In this document: piece by piece, positions 16,253 through 25,660 of the stretch
Numbering within the stretch: position 1 is the stretch's first letter
Layout of the letters: every line of letters starts with the position of its first letter
NCBI RefSeq assembly: GCF_016863115.1
Contig: NZ_BOOG01000060.1
Coordinates: 1 to 41,059, forward strand
Length of the DNA stretch: 41,059 nt
Direction of reading: 5' to 3'
From: Sphaerimonospora thailandensis
GTDB lineage: Bacteria > Actinomycetota > Actinomycetes > Streptosporangiales > Streptosporangiaceae
Program-made: the position numbers and the translations under genes
Notes under the pieces: model-generated
The model's input: only the letters and a program-made list of their open reading frames with translations
The model's database searches: none
What the model was told of the DNA's origin: nothing

Positions 16253-17140
16253 ATGGCTCCTGTCGTCACCATGCGGCAGCTTCTTGAGAGCGGCGTTCAC
16301 TTCGGCCACCAGACGCGCCGGTGGAACCCGAAGATGAAGCGCTTCATCCTCACGGAGCGCAACGGCATCTACATGATCGACCTGCGGATGTCGCTGTCGT
16401 ACATCGACCGTGCGTACGACTTCGTGAAGGAGACCGTCGCGCACGGCGGCACCATCATGTTCATCGGCACCAAGAAGCAGGCCCAGGAGGCGATCGCCGA
16501 GCAGGCGTCGCGCGTCGGCATGCCGTACGTGAACCAGCGCTGGCTGGGCGGCATGCTCACCAACTTCTCGACCGTGCACAAGAGGCTCCAGCGCCTCAAG
16601 GAGCTGGAGGAGCTCGACTTCGACAACGTGGCCGGCTCCGGGCTCACCAAGAAGGAGCTCCTGATGCGCCGCCGCGAGAAGGAGAAGCTGGAGCGCACCC
16701 TCGGCGGCATCCGCGACATGGCCCGCGTCCCGAGCGCGATCTGGATCGTGGACACCAAGAAGGAGCACATCGCGATCAACGAGGCCAAGAAGCTCGGCAT
16801 CCCGGTCGTCGCGATCCTGGACACCAACTGCGACCCCGACGAGGTCGACTACGCGATCCCGGGTAACGACGACGCGATCCGCGCCGTCAGCCTCCTCACT
16901 CGTGTGGTCGCAGACGCCGTCGCCGACGGCCTGATGACCCGCGCCGGCGCCGCCCGCGGCGAGGAGAAGCCGGCCGGTGTCGCCGCGGCCGAGCCGCTGG
17001 CCGAGTGGGAGCGCGAGTTGCTCGAAGGCTCCGCCCCGGCAGCCGAGGCCACCGAGGCGGCCGAGGCCGGTGAGGCTCCCGCCGCCGTCCAGGCCGAGCA
17101 GCCCGAGCAGACGCAGGCCGAGCAGGCCGAGCAGGCCTAG
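16253..17140 (+). CDS. rpsB: 30S ribosomal protein S2
   Basis: A 295-residue S2. Family blocks are clear: [60 protein letters not shown] and [20 protein letters not shown]. The last 45 residues are an Ala/Glu/Gln-rich acidic tail (EQAEQA at the end), typical of actinobacterial S2. ATG 16253 is preceded by GGAGGAACAG. It starts the rpsB-tsf-pyrH-frr cluster, with a hairpin between it and tsf. Confidence 0.97.
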   Translation: MAPVVTMRQLLESGVHFGHQTRRWNPKMKRFILTERNGIYMIDLRMSLSYIDRAYDFVKETVAHGGTIMFIGTKKQAQEAIAEQASRVGMPYVNQRWLGGMLTNFSTVHKRLQRLKELEELDFDNVAGSGLTKKELLMRRREKEKLERTLGGIRDMARVPSAIWIVDTKKEHIAINEAKKLGIPVVAILDTNCDPDEVDYAIPGNDDAIRAVSLLTRVVADAVADGLMTRAGAARGEEKPAGVAAAEPLAEWERELLEGSAPAAEATEAAEAGEAPAAVQAEQPEQTQAEQAEQA

Positions 17141-17194
17141 GGCCGCTCCCGCCGGCGTACGGCGGAGCCGTACGGTCAGGCAACACGCTCCATC

Positions 17195-17225
17195 GGGCGG
17201 GCACCCTCGCAGGGGGCGCCCGCCC
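17195..17225 (+). terminator. hairpin between rpsB and tsf (attenuator)
   Basis: GGGCGGGC and GCCCGCCC pair around an inner CCCT/AGGG stem with a small internal loop. No T-tract follows, so partial termination or mRNA processing is likely, which would set the S2 to EF-Ts ratio. Confidence 0.45.
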
Positions 17226-17269
17226 CCCATGACGATTCACATCCGGGTCCTGAAGAGGAAATTGGAACA

Positions 17270-18926
<1,657 letters not shown>

Positions 18927-18935
18927 GGAGCCGCA

Positions 18936-19493
18936 GTGATCGACGAAACCCTCCTCGAGGCGGAGGAGAAGATGGACAAGGCGGTGGCGGTCGCCAAGGA
19001 GGACTTCTCGGGCATCCGCACCGGCCGCGTCACCCCCGCGATGTTCAACAAGATCAACGTGGACTACTACGGGTCGCCGACGCCGATCCAGCAACTCGCG
19101 TCGTTTCACGTCCCCGAGGCCCGGATGGTCCTTGTCCAGCCGTATGACAAGGGCGCGCTGAACGCGATCGAGAAGGCCATCCGGGACAGCGATCTCGGGG
19201 TCAACCCCGGCAACGACGGTGCGGTCATCCGCGTGGTGTTCCCCGAACTCTCGCAGGAGCGCCGCAAGGAGTACGTAAAGATCGCCCGCAACAAGGCGGA
19301 GGGCGCCCGGGTCTCCATCCGGAACATCCGCCGCCACGCCAAGGAGATCCTGGACAAGATGGTCAAGGACGGCGAGGCCGGCGAGGACGAGGTCCACCGG
19401 GCGGTGAAGGAGCTCGACGACCTCACCCAGAAGCACGTCGCGAAGATCGATGAGCTGCTCAAGGGCAAGGAAGCCGAGCTGCTCGAGGTCTGA
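18936..19493 (+). CDS. frr: ribosome recycling factor
   Basis: RRF splits post-termination ribosomes together with EF-G. The 185-residue protein shows the three-helix-bundle family pattern: [40 protein letters not shown], the [19 protein letters not shown] segment and [22 protein letters not shown] 18936 lies nine bases after the pyrH stop, behind GGGAGCC. The gene is followed by an exceptionally strong hairpin that probably ends the rpsB-frr transcript. Confidence 0.97.
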   Translation: MIDETLLEAEEKMDKAVAVAKEDFSGIRTGRVTPAMFNKINVDYYGSPTPIQQLASFHVPEARMVLVQPYDKGALNAIEKAIRDSDLGVNPGNDGAVIRVVFPELSQERRKEYVKIARNKAEGARVSIRNIRRHAKEILDKMVKDGEAGEDEVHRAVKELDDLTQKHVAKIDELLKGKEAELLEV

Positions 19494-19540
19494 CCGACGC
19501 CTCGGCCGCGGGATGCCTCGGGGTCGACGATCGGCTCGAC

Positions 19541-19590
19541 CGTGATCCTTGTGCCGCGCCGCCCTCACGCGGCGCGGCACAAGGATCACG
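19541..19590. terminator. perfect 22-bp hairpin between frr and cdsA
   Basis: The 22 bases from 19541 (starting CGTGATCCTTG) are exactly complementary to 19569-19590, with a 6-base loop CCTCAC. There is no T-tract after it. It most likely ends transcription from frr in the U-tract-independent way proposed for actinomycetes. Confidence 0.7.
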
Positions 19591-19592
19591 TG

Positions 19593-19598
19593 TATAGG
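19593..19598 (+). promoter_or_regulatory. candidate -10 box for cdsA
   Basis: TATAGG directly follows the hairpin and precedes the TTG of cdsA by 12 bases; the sequence GGGAGTAGGA between can also serve as ribosome-binding site. A promoter here would make cdsA independent of the upstream operon. Confidence 0.3.
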
Positions 19599-19610
19599 GA
19601 GTAGGACGTT

Positions 19611-20528
19611 TTGGACGCAACGGCCGCCGCCTCGGAGAACGGGCCCGACCGGAAAGCGCTCGACGGTGACGGCGTCCCCGGCAATGGGGTCCCTGGAACG
19701 GCCGCGGCCGCCGGGGGCGGGAGCCGTACGGGACGGAACCTGCCGGCCGCGGTGGCGGTCGGCGTCGCGCTCGGCGCGGTCGTCATCGGCTCGCTCTACA
19801 TTGTTAAGGCGGCCTTCCTGGTCGTCGTCCTGGCCGTCGTCGGCGTCGGCGTGCACGAACTGGCCAAGGCGTTCGCGATCCGCGGCATCCGGGTGCCGGT
19901 GATCCCGCTGCTCGCCGGAATGGCCGCGATGGTCGTCGGTCCGTACTGGGGCGGCGTCCCCTTCCTCGTCGGCGCGTTCGCGGTGACCGCGATGGTGTTG
20001 CTGGTCTGGCGGATGTTCCAGGGCGCCGACGGCTACGTCAGGGATGCTACGGCGAGCATGTTCATCACGGTCTACCCGGCGCTGTTCGCGGGGTTCGTGC
20101 CGCTGCTGCTGAAGCCGGAGGACGGCGCCGACCGGGTCGTGATCTTCATCGCCGTGACCGTCTGCAGCGACATCGGCGGCTATTTCGCGGGCATCTTCTT
20201 CGGCAGGCACCGGATGTCACCGCTCATCAGCCCGAAGAAGACCTGGGAGGGATTCGCCGGCTCGGCGGTCGCCTGCGTGGTCGCCGGGGCGTTACTCGTC
20301 CACTTCCGACTCGACTCGGGCTACTGGCAGGGTGCGGTGCTCGGCGCGGTCGTGGTCGTCTGCGCCACCCTCGGTGACCTCATCGAGTCGGTGGTCAAGC
20401 GTGACCTCGGCATCAAGGACATGGGCACGCTGCTGCCCGGCCACGGCGGCGCCATGGACCGCCTCGACTCCCTGCTCTTCACGCTCGTCCCGGTCTGGCT
20501 GCTGCTGACGCTCCTCGTCAGTCCATGA
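19611..20528 (+). CDS. cdsA: phosphatidate cytidylyltransferase
   Basis: CdsA makes CDP-diacylglycerol from phosphatidic acid and CTP, the branch point of phospholipid synthesis. The 305-residue integral membrane protein has a Gly/Ala/Pro-rich cytosolic N-terminus (about 45 residues), then about eight hydrophobic helices. The C-terminal signature SVVKRDLGIKDMG followed by LLPGHGGAMDRLDS matches the family pattern. The TTG start follows GGGAGTAGGACG. It is separated from frr by the strong hairpin, yet keeps the normal frr-cdsA-rlmN gene order apart from an inserted minus-strand gene. Confidence 0.95.
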   Translation: MDATAAASENGPDRKALDGDGVPGNGVPGTAAAAGGGSRTGRNLPAAVAVGVALGAVVIGSLYIVKAAFLVVVLAVVGVGVHELAKAFAIRGIRVPVIPLLAGMAAMVVGPYWGGVPFLVGAFAVTAMVLLVWRMFQGADGYVRDATASMFITVYPALFAGFVPLLLKPEDGADRVVIFIAVTVCSDIGGYFAGIFFGRHRMSPLISPKKTWEGFAGSAVACVVAGALLVHFRLDSGYWQGAVLGAVVVVCATLGDLIESVVKRDLGIKDMGTLLPGHGGAMDRLDSLLFTLVPVWLLLTLLVSP

Positions 20529-20558
20529 CCGTGCACGACGCTGTCAGATGTGCGCCGG

Positions 20559-21593
20559 TCAGACCCGGTGCCGTACGGCCAGGCGCTCGGCGAGCACTTC
20601 GTGCCCGTGCTCGGCGGTGAAGCGGAGCTCGGCCTCGGTGAGCGGGAACAGCCACAGCCAGCGGACCGGATCACCCCCGACTGCAAATCCTGACATGTCC
20701 GGAAATCCCGGTGGGTCGACGAGCATGATGACCCCCTGGTAGCCCCCGTCGAGAGGGAAGGTGTCAGGTCTTCGGAACCACCGCGCCGTGTGGCCGTCCC
20801 CCAGCCAGGTCACCGACCGCCAAGGATAGCGGCCCAACCAGGCGAACAGCCGGGCGACGGCCCGCGGGTCCTGCCGTGTCGCGACGGCCAACTCCACCCG
20901 GCAGGCCGTGTCGTAGAGTTCGGCTCCCGGCATCCGCTGGCAGCTCATCCCCACCGTCGACAGAATTGTGTGGTCCCGTTCCGCAGTGGCCGGGCGCTCG
21001 GTCACGCCGATCATCGGAAGGCCTCCGCCTCCGACGTTCCAGTAGCGGCCCGGCGGGCCGACCCTGCCGTCCAGGTGGCCCATCACGAACTGCTGGAACG
21101 AGGCCCAGCTTCCTTTCGCCTCCCGCCACATCCAGTACGCGCGCGCCTTGGCGACACGGGACGACAGTCCCTCCATCGCCTCAGCCAGCGGCCACGCGTA
21201 CGGCGACTCGCCCACGGCGTCGCGGGCATAGCCGGGCATGCCGCGATCCATGTCCGCCCAGCTCGGAATGACGGCGAGGAGTTCGCCGTTCTCGAACAGG
21301 GCGACGCCGTCACCCTCCTCGAACCAGAGCACCGACAGCGCCGCCGGGTCCAGCGGCGGAGTGCCGGCCGGGCGGCCGGTGGCGTGCATCGGCAGCACGG
21401 GCGGGAGACCGCCGTCGGCCCGGACCGGATCCGCCGTGGCCGGCGCGGGGCAGTGGTTTGCCAGCCAGACCGCTCCGCGTACGGCGCCCCGGGCGTCCCG
21501 CAGGTAGGCTACGGAGGACTCCCGGTCGGTTTCGACTGTGAGGGCGCGGCTCCGGTACGGATTGGGGCTGGTGAGCACGGTGGTGATGTCCAC
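20559..21593 (-). CDS. suppressor-of-fused (SUFU) domain protein
   Basis: A 344-residue soluble protein. The C-terminal half resembles bacterial SUFU-domain proteins: HTILSTVGMSCQRMPG, then a wall of hydrophobic strands ending with VRWLWLFPLTEAELRFTAEHG and LAERL. The N-terminal half (about 1-150) has FEEGDGVALFENGELLAVIP and YWMWREAKGSW and is not assigned. In bacteria SUFU-like proteins are often immunity proteins of polymorphic toxins, but no toxin gene is adjacent, so the role is open. GTG 21593 is preceded by GGGAGG. It interrupts the cdsA-rlmN pair on the opposite strand. Confidence 0.7.
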   Translation of the reverse strand: MDITTVLTSPNPYRSRALTVETDRESSVAYLRDARGAVRGAVWLANHCPAPATADPVRADGGLPPVLPMHATGRPAGTPPLDPAALSVLWFEEGDGVALFENGELLAVIPSWADMDRGMPGYARDAVGESPYAWPLAEAMEGLSSRVAKARAYWMWREAKGSWASFQQFVMGHLDGRVGPPGRYWNVGGGGLPMIGVTERPATAERDHTILSTVGMSCQRMPGAELYDTACRVELAVATRQDPRAVARLFAWLGRYPWRSVTWLGDGHTARWFRRPDTFPLDGGYQGVIMLVDPPGFPDMSGFAVGGDPVRWLWLFPLTEAELRFTAEHGHEVLAERLAVRHRV

Positions 21594-21682
21594 CCGTCAA
21601 CCTCCCGGTCGCCTCCGCAATCAGGCCGTCAGACTGAATGTAAGCCCGGTCGGGGCCGCCGTTAAGACCATGTTCCGCCATC

Positions 21683-21714
21683 CAGACGTTCCACCGACCA
21701 GACGTTCCGCCGAC
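21683..21714 (+). repeat. 16-bp tandem duplication upstream of rlmN
   Basis: CAGACGTTCCACCGAC (21683-21698) and CAGACGTTCCGCCGAC (21699-21714) are adjacent copies with one mismatch, 22 bases before the rlmN start. Confidence 0.6.
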
Positions 21715-21736
21715 CACGAGATCGGAAGGTTTCCGC

Positions 21737-22927
21737 GTGAGCGAGCAGCCGACCACCACGCAGCCGACCACCGGGCAGCCGACCACCGGGCAGCCGACCA
21801 CCGGGGAGCCGACCACCGGAAAGCCCCGGCCCGGCCAGCTGACCTTCGTCGCGCCGCGCCGGGCCAGGCCGCGACGCCACCTGGCCGATCTGAGCATGGC
21901 CGAGCGCCGGGAGGCGGTCGCCGAGTTGGGGGAGAAGCCGTTCCGCGCCGATCAGCTCTCCCGGCACTACTTCGCCAGGCTCACGGCCTCGCCGGAGCAG
22001 ATGACCGATCTGCCCGGCGGGCTGCGCGAGCGGCTGGTCGAGGAGCTCATGCCGCCACTGCTGACGACCGTACGCGAGATCACCTGTGACGGCGGCACCA
22101 CGCGCAAGACCCTGTGGCGGCTGTTCGACGGGTCGCTCGTCGAGTCGGTGCTGATGCGCTATCCCGACCGGGTCACCATGTGCGTGTCCTCGCAGGCCGG
22201 TTGTGGGATGAACTGTCCGTTCTGCGCCACCGGCCAGGCCGGTCTCACCAGGAACATGTCCACGGCGGAGATCGTCGAGCAGGTCGTCGCCGGGGCCCGG
22301 TCGCTGACCCGCGGCGAGGTCCCCGGCGGTCCCGGCCGGGTCAGCAACGTCGTCTTCATGGGCATGGGCGAGCCGCTGGCCAACTACAAGGCCGTCATCG
22401 GCGCGGTCCGCCGCCTCGTCGATCCCGCGCCCGAGGGTCTCGGCATCTCCGCCCGGGGCGTCACGGTCTCGACCGTCGGCCTGGTGCCCGCGATCGACAA
22501 GTTGGCGGGCGAGGGCCTGCCCGTCACGCTCGCCGTGTCCCTTCACGCGCCCGACGACGAACTGCGGGACACGCTCGTGCCGATCAACACCCGGTGGAAG
22601 GTCGCCGAGGTGCTCGGCGCCGCCTGGCGTTACGCGGAGACGACCAGGCGCCGGATCTCCATCGAGTACGCGCTGATCAAGGACATCAACGATCAGGAGT
22701 GGCGTGCCGACCTGCTGGGCCGCCTGCTCAAGGGCAAGCTCGTGCACGTCAACCTCATCCCGCTCAACCCGACGCCCGGCTCGAAGTGGACGGCATCCCG
22801 CCCGGAGGACGAGCGCGCCTTCGTCCGCCGGCTGGAGTCGCACGGCGTCGCCGTCACCGTACGGGACACCCGCGGCCGGGAGATCGACGGCGCCTGCGGC
22901 CAACTCGCCGCCGCCAACCCGTCGTGA
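21737..22927 (+). CDS. rlmN: 23S rRNA (adenine2503-C2)-methyltransferase RlmN
   Basis: RlmN is a radical SAM enzyme that methylates A2503 of 23S rRNA and A37 of some tRNAs. The 396-residue protein has the [14 protein letters not shown] iron-sulfur motif, the [16 protein letters not shown]-binding strand and the C-terminal methyl-carrying cysteine in IDGACGQLA. The N-terminus is unusual: about five tandem QPTTG units before the conserved part begins at about residue 35 ([17 protein letters not shown]). The GTG start is preceded by GGAAGGTTTCC. An alternative start downstream of the repeats cannot be excluded. Confidence 0.93.
   Translation: MSEQPTTTQPTTGQPTTGQPTTGEPTTGKPRPGQLTFVAPRRARPRRHLADLSMAERREAVAELGEKPFRADQLSRHYFARLTASPEQMTDLPGGLRERLVEELMPPLLTTVREITCDGGTTRKTLWRLFDGSLVESVLMRYPDRVTMCVSSQAGCGMNCPFCATGQAGLTRNMSTAEIVEQVVAGARSLTRGEVPGGPGRVSNVVFMGMGEPLANYKAVIGAVRRLVDPAPEGLGISARGVTVSTVGLVPAIDKLAGEGLPVTLAVSLHAPDDELRDTLVPINTRWKVAEVLGAAWRYAETTRRRISIEYALIKDINDQEWRADLLGRLLKGKLVHVNLIPLNPTPGSKWTASRPEDERAFVRRLESHGVAVTVRDTRGREIDGACGQLAAANPS
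21746..21820 (+). repeat. five 15-bp tandem repeats in the 5' end of rlmN
   Basis: Five consecutive 15-base units of CAGCCGACCACCGGG type (three identical, first and last with changes) encode [15 protein letters not shown]. Copy number is likely to vary among strains. Confidence 0.75.
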
Positions 22928-23021
22928 CTGTGGAAGGGCGAAATCCGTCCCTCGAGAAACCTCCACCAATCACTACTCGTCCATGTCGTACGAATCGATC
23001 ACCGCTCGGACGTCTACCCCA

Positions 23022-23040
23022 GATAGGGGCGGCCTCTATC
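23022..23040. terminator. hairpin between convergent rlmN and cyclase genes
   Basis: GATAGGGG and CCTCTATC form an 8-bp stem (one G-T pair) with loop CGG. Placed between two convergent genes, it may act in both directions. Confidence 0.5.
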
Positions 23041-23062
23041 CAGCCCGACCGGGGCGTACGAC

Positions 23063-23719
23063 TCAGGCGGTGACGCGGGCGACGGCGCGGATGGGGGCGC
23101 CGTCGGCGGCGCCGAGCCGCAGCGGCAGCAGGAAGACCTCGATCTCATGAGCCGCGGCCTGAGCCGCCAGCAGGTGGTCGAGGTTGCGCAGGTTCTCCGC
23201 GATGACGGCGTGCGCCCCGCACAGGACGCGGTGGGCGGGGATCTCGCCGGCCGGGGTGGGATCCACACTCAGCGCGTCGATCCCGACCGTCCGCGTCCCC
23301 GACCCCACGATCAGCTCGGCCGCCTCAACGGTGAGCCACGGATGCGCCAGATAGTTCTCGTCACCCCAGTGGGTCGCCCAGCCGGTGGCGATCAGCAGGA
23401 TCGCCCCCGGCCGACCCGCTGACGCCAGTGCCGGGGCCAGCGCCTCGGGCGTGATCGGCGAGCGGGGCGGCAGGCCCCGCACGTCGGCGACGACCGCCGG
23501 GCCGATGAACCGATCGAGGGGCAGGTCCTCCAGCGTGGGCAGGTCGTCGTCGATGTGGAACGGCGCGTCCACGTGGGTGCCCGACTGCGACCCGAGGTGC
23601 AGGCCGAGGACGTTGACCCCCTCGACCGCGGCCGTGAGCGCCGGTTCGATCACCACCTCGGGATCCCCGGGGTAGACCGGCATCCCGGTCGCCATCGGCA
23701 CCGTCAGGTCGATCAGCAC
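23063..23719 (-). CDS. cyclase-family metal hydrolase (KynB-like)
   Basis: A 218-residue protein of the cyclase/arylformamidase family (PF04199 type), which hydrolyses formamides or related amides or cyclises substrates using a metal site. It begins VLIDLTVPMATGMPVYPGDPE. The metal-binding motif is SGTHVDAPFHI, followed by GIDALSVDP and HRVLCGAHAVIAENL, both typical. GTG 23719 is favoured because GGAGG lies just upstream; a GTG at 23731 is also in frame. No kynurenine-pathway neighbours are present, so the substrate is unknown. Confidence 0.82.
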   Translation of the reverse strand: MLIDLTVPMATGMPVYPGDPEVVIEPALTAAVEGVNVLGLHLGSQSGTHVDAPFHIDDDLPTLEDLPLDRFIGPAVVADVRGLPPRSPITPEALAPALASAGRPGAILLIATGWATHWGDENYLAHPWLTVEAAELIVGSGTRTVGIDALSVDPTPAGEIPAHRVLCGAHAVIAENLRNLDHLLAAQAAAHEIEVFLLPLRLGAADGAPIRAVARVTA

Positions 23720-23738
23720 GTCGCCTCCCACGGGTCGC

Positions 23739-24103
23739 TCAGAGCTTCGGTTTGCCGCTGCGGCAGAGCCAGGCGTCGAACAGCGCGTCCAGGTCCTGAC
23801 CGGACAGCTTCTCCGCCAGGTCGACGAAGTCGCGGGTGGTCACCGTGCCGTGCCGGTTGTCCCTGGCCCAGGTCTTGAGCAGCGTGAAGAACGTATTGTC
23901 GCCGATCTTCTCGCGAAGCGCGTGCAGGGTCGTCGCGGCGTGCGGGAAGTACGGATCGCCGAGACCGGCCGAGCCGGGTGTGAAGGCACCGGCCCGGACC
24001 GCCTCAGTGGAAGCCGCGGCGGCAGCACCGTCGGCTGGAGGGTGACCAATGCGAGACCCGCGGCGGTGGTGAGCGCCGCGAAGGGGGATGATCTGCGAAG
24101 CAT
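23739..24103 (-). pseudogene. internally deleted M1 aminopeptidase remnant
   Basis: Reading from 24103, ATG begins a clear signal peptide (MLRRSSPFAALTTAAGLALV). After a frame change around 24020-24060, another frame gives FTPGSAGLGDPYFP, which looks like the start of a mature secreted M1-family aminopeptidase. This runs straight into ATTLHALREKIGDNTFF, then WARDNRHGTVTTRDF and LSGQDLDALFDAWL, which is the end of such enzymes, and stops at 23739. The HExxH catalytic domain is missing altogether. The gene has therefore suffered a large deletion (junction near 23945) and a frameshift. Family assignment is by recognition of these end segments. Confidence 0.72.
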
Positions 24104-24141
24104 GCCCCCATCGAGGTGCATATCCGCCCGAACAGCCGCCG

Positions 24142-24194
24142 TTCCACCGTCTGATGAGATCGCTGAACTACCGGATAAGGGTGGAAGTCAGACG
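24142..24194. repeat. two interleaved inverted repeats upstream of the ABC transporter
   Basis: TTCCACC (24142-24148) is complementary to GGTGGAA (24180-24186), and CGTCTGA (24148-24154) to TCAGACG (24188-24194). The pairs cross rather than nest. They end just before the TAAGCT -10 box at 24196-24201. Confidence 0.4.
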
Positions 24195-24195
24195 A

Positions 24196-24201
24196 TAAGC
24201 T
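24196..24201 (+). promoter_or_regulatory. candidate -10 box for ABC transporter operon
   Basis: TAAGCT ends nine bases before ATG 24211, with no ribosome-binding site in between, which suggests a leaderless start. Confidence 0.4.
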
Positions 24202-24210
24202 CCTGTGACC

Positions 24211-24987
24211 ATGCGGGTCGCCAATCTCTCATTCCGCTATGGGCGGCGGGATCCATGGGTGCTGTCCGGGGTGGAGCTGGGCCTCGGCGCCGGGGACGTC
24301 ATCGAGATCATCGGGATCAACGGCACCGGCAAGTCGACCCTCCTGCGCCTGATCGCGGGACTTCTCAGGCCCGTCAGAGGAACGATCGAGGATCGGCCCG
24401 GCGTGGTCGGGTACGCCCCTGAGCGTTTCCCGGCAGGTCAGCCGTTCACCGTCGCCGCCTATCTCCGGCACATCGCGGCGGTCCGCGGTGTCGATCCGCG
24501 ATCGGCGGAGGAATGGTCCGAACGGCTCGGGATGGATCATCTGCTCGGGCAGCTGCTGCCGGACCTGTCCAAGGGGAGCGCCCACAAGGTGGGCCTCGCT
24601 CAGGCGCTGCTGTGCCGGCCGGGGCTGCTCGTCCTCGACGAGCCCTTCGCCGGTCTGGACGCGGCCACCCGGGACGAACTGCCACGCGTCGTCGACGAGG
24701 TCGCCGGTCGAGGGGGCATCGTCGTCGTCAGCGATCATCAGGGTGACCTGCGCGCGCTGCCCGGAAGGCGGCGGCACGAGGTCCGTGACGGCACCCTTCG
24801 CGAGGTCCCCGTCGCGGCGCCGGACGACGGTTCGGACGTCGCCGAGCCGGTCACGATGCTGGAGGTCAGCGTGGTCACGTCCAAGGCCGCGGACCTGGCG
24901 GAGCGCCTGCGGGCGGAGGGCCACGGCGTCCGGACGGTCGGTACGGCCCGGCCGGGCCGCACAACCGGGACGGTGGTGGGGCAGTGA
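24211..24987 (+). CDS. ABC transporter ATP-binding protein
   Basis: A 258-residue ATPase subunit. It has Walker A GINGTGKSTLL (about 35-45), signature LSKGSAHKVGLAQAL (a divergent form of LSGGQ), Walker B LLVLDEPFAGLD and switch histidine in VVSDHQ. The C-terminus (about 200-258) has an extra alpha/beta stretch with TMLEVSVVTSKAADLAERL. ATG 24211 is preferred over GTG 24205 because of the -10 spacing. It overlaps the next gene (TGATG) and forms a two-gene exporter-type system. The substrate is unknown. Confidence 0.88.
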   Translation: MRVANLSFRYGRRDPWVLSGVELGLGAGDVIEIIGINGTGKSTLLRLIAGLLRPVRGTIEDRPGVVGYAPERFPAGQPFTVAAYLRHIAAVRGVDPRSAEEWSERLGMDHLLGQLLPDLSKGSAHKVGLAQALLCRPGLLVLDEPFAGLDAATRDELPRVVDEVAGRGGIVVVSDHQGDLRALPGRRRHEVRDGTLREVPVAAPDDGSDVAEPVTMLEVSVVTSKAADLAERLRAEGHGVRTVGTARPGRTTGTVVGQ

Positions 24988-25658
24988 TGGCTCCGGTGAT
25001 GGCTCTGGCCCGGTTCCGGCTTGCCGCCTACGCGCGCTCCCACAGGGCCGTTCAGCCTCTCATCGGGCTGCTTCCGCTGCTGGCGATCCTCTACGCGACG
25101 CCGGTTCCGGCGGGCGCCGAGCTGGGGGCCGCGGCCGACTCGGCCGCCATCCTCGTCCCGGTGTTCGCCTGGGCCGCCCGCGGCCTGCTCGACATCGAGC
25201 CGGACGAGCAGCGGATGATCTTCCGTACGGCCGTCGGCCGGTCGGAGGCGGTCAGCGGGCTGCTCGCCGCCTGCGCGTACGACCTCGCACTGGCGGCCGT
25301 CGCCATGGGGGCGCTCGTCCTGCGTCTGTCGGGCGCCCCCGGCCTGGCCGTACTGCTGGCGGGCGGATGCCTGCACCTGCTGTCGGTGATCGCGGGTGTG
25401 GTGCTCGGCGCGCTGACGAGCCGCCCGATCCTGCCCTCTCCCGCCGTGTCGAGCATGGTCCTGATCTTCGGCTACCTGGCCATGCTGCTCATCAGCCTGT
25501 CGGGGGTGCGCTGGCTCGGCGTCCCGCTGATGGCCTGGATGCGCGACGCCCACCACTGCGTCCTACTCGCCAATCTGCCCCTGCTCACGGTGCAGTCCCT
25601 GCTGTGGCCCGCCCTCGGCCTGGCCGCCTACGCGTACCTTCGCCGCACCCGTCCGTAA
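24987..25658 (+). CDS. ABC transporter membrane subunit
   Basis: A 223-residue hydrophobic protein with about six predicted membrane segments (for example LIGLLPLLAILYATPV, AVLLAGGCLHLLSVIAGVVL, MVLIFGYLAMLLISL). It has no recognisable family motif. Its ATG overlaps the stop of the ATPase gene, so the pair is translationally coupled and forms one transporter. A GTG at 24984 adds one residue. It ends two bases from the convergent amidotransferase gene. Confidence 0.8.
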   Translation: MAPVMALARFRLAAYARSHRAVQPLIGLLPLLAILYATPVPAGAELGAAADSAAILVPVFAWAARGLLDIEPDEQRMIFRTAVGRSEAVSGLLAACAYDLALAAVAMGALVLRLSGAPGLAVLLAGGCLHLLSVIAGVVLGALTSRPILPSPAVSSMVLIFGYLAMLLISLSGVRWLGVPLMAWMRDAHHCVLLANLPLLTVQSLLWPALGLAAYAYLRRTRP

Positions 25659-25660
25659 CG

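Noticed and set aside
23840-24121. A 93-codon minus-strand gene starting with a signal peptide
   Set aside because: After the signal peptide it becomes Arg/Ser/Pro-rich nonsense, while another frame gives the M1-peptidase segments; it is better explained as a frameshifted pseudogene.
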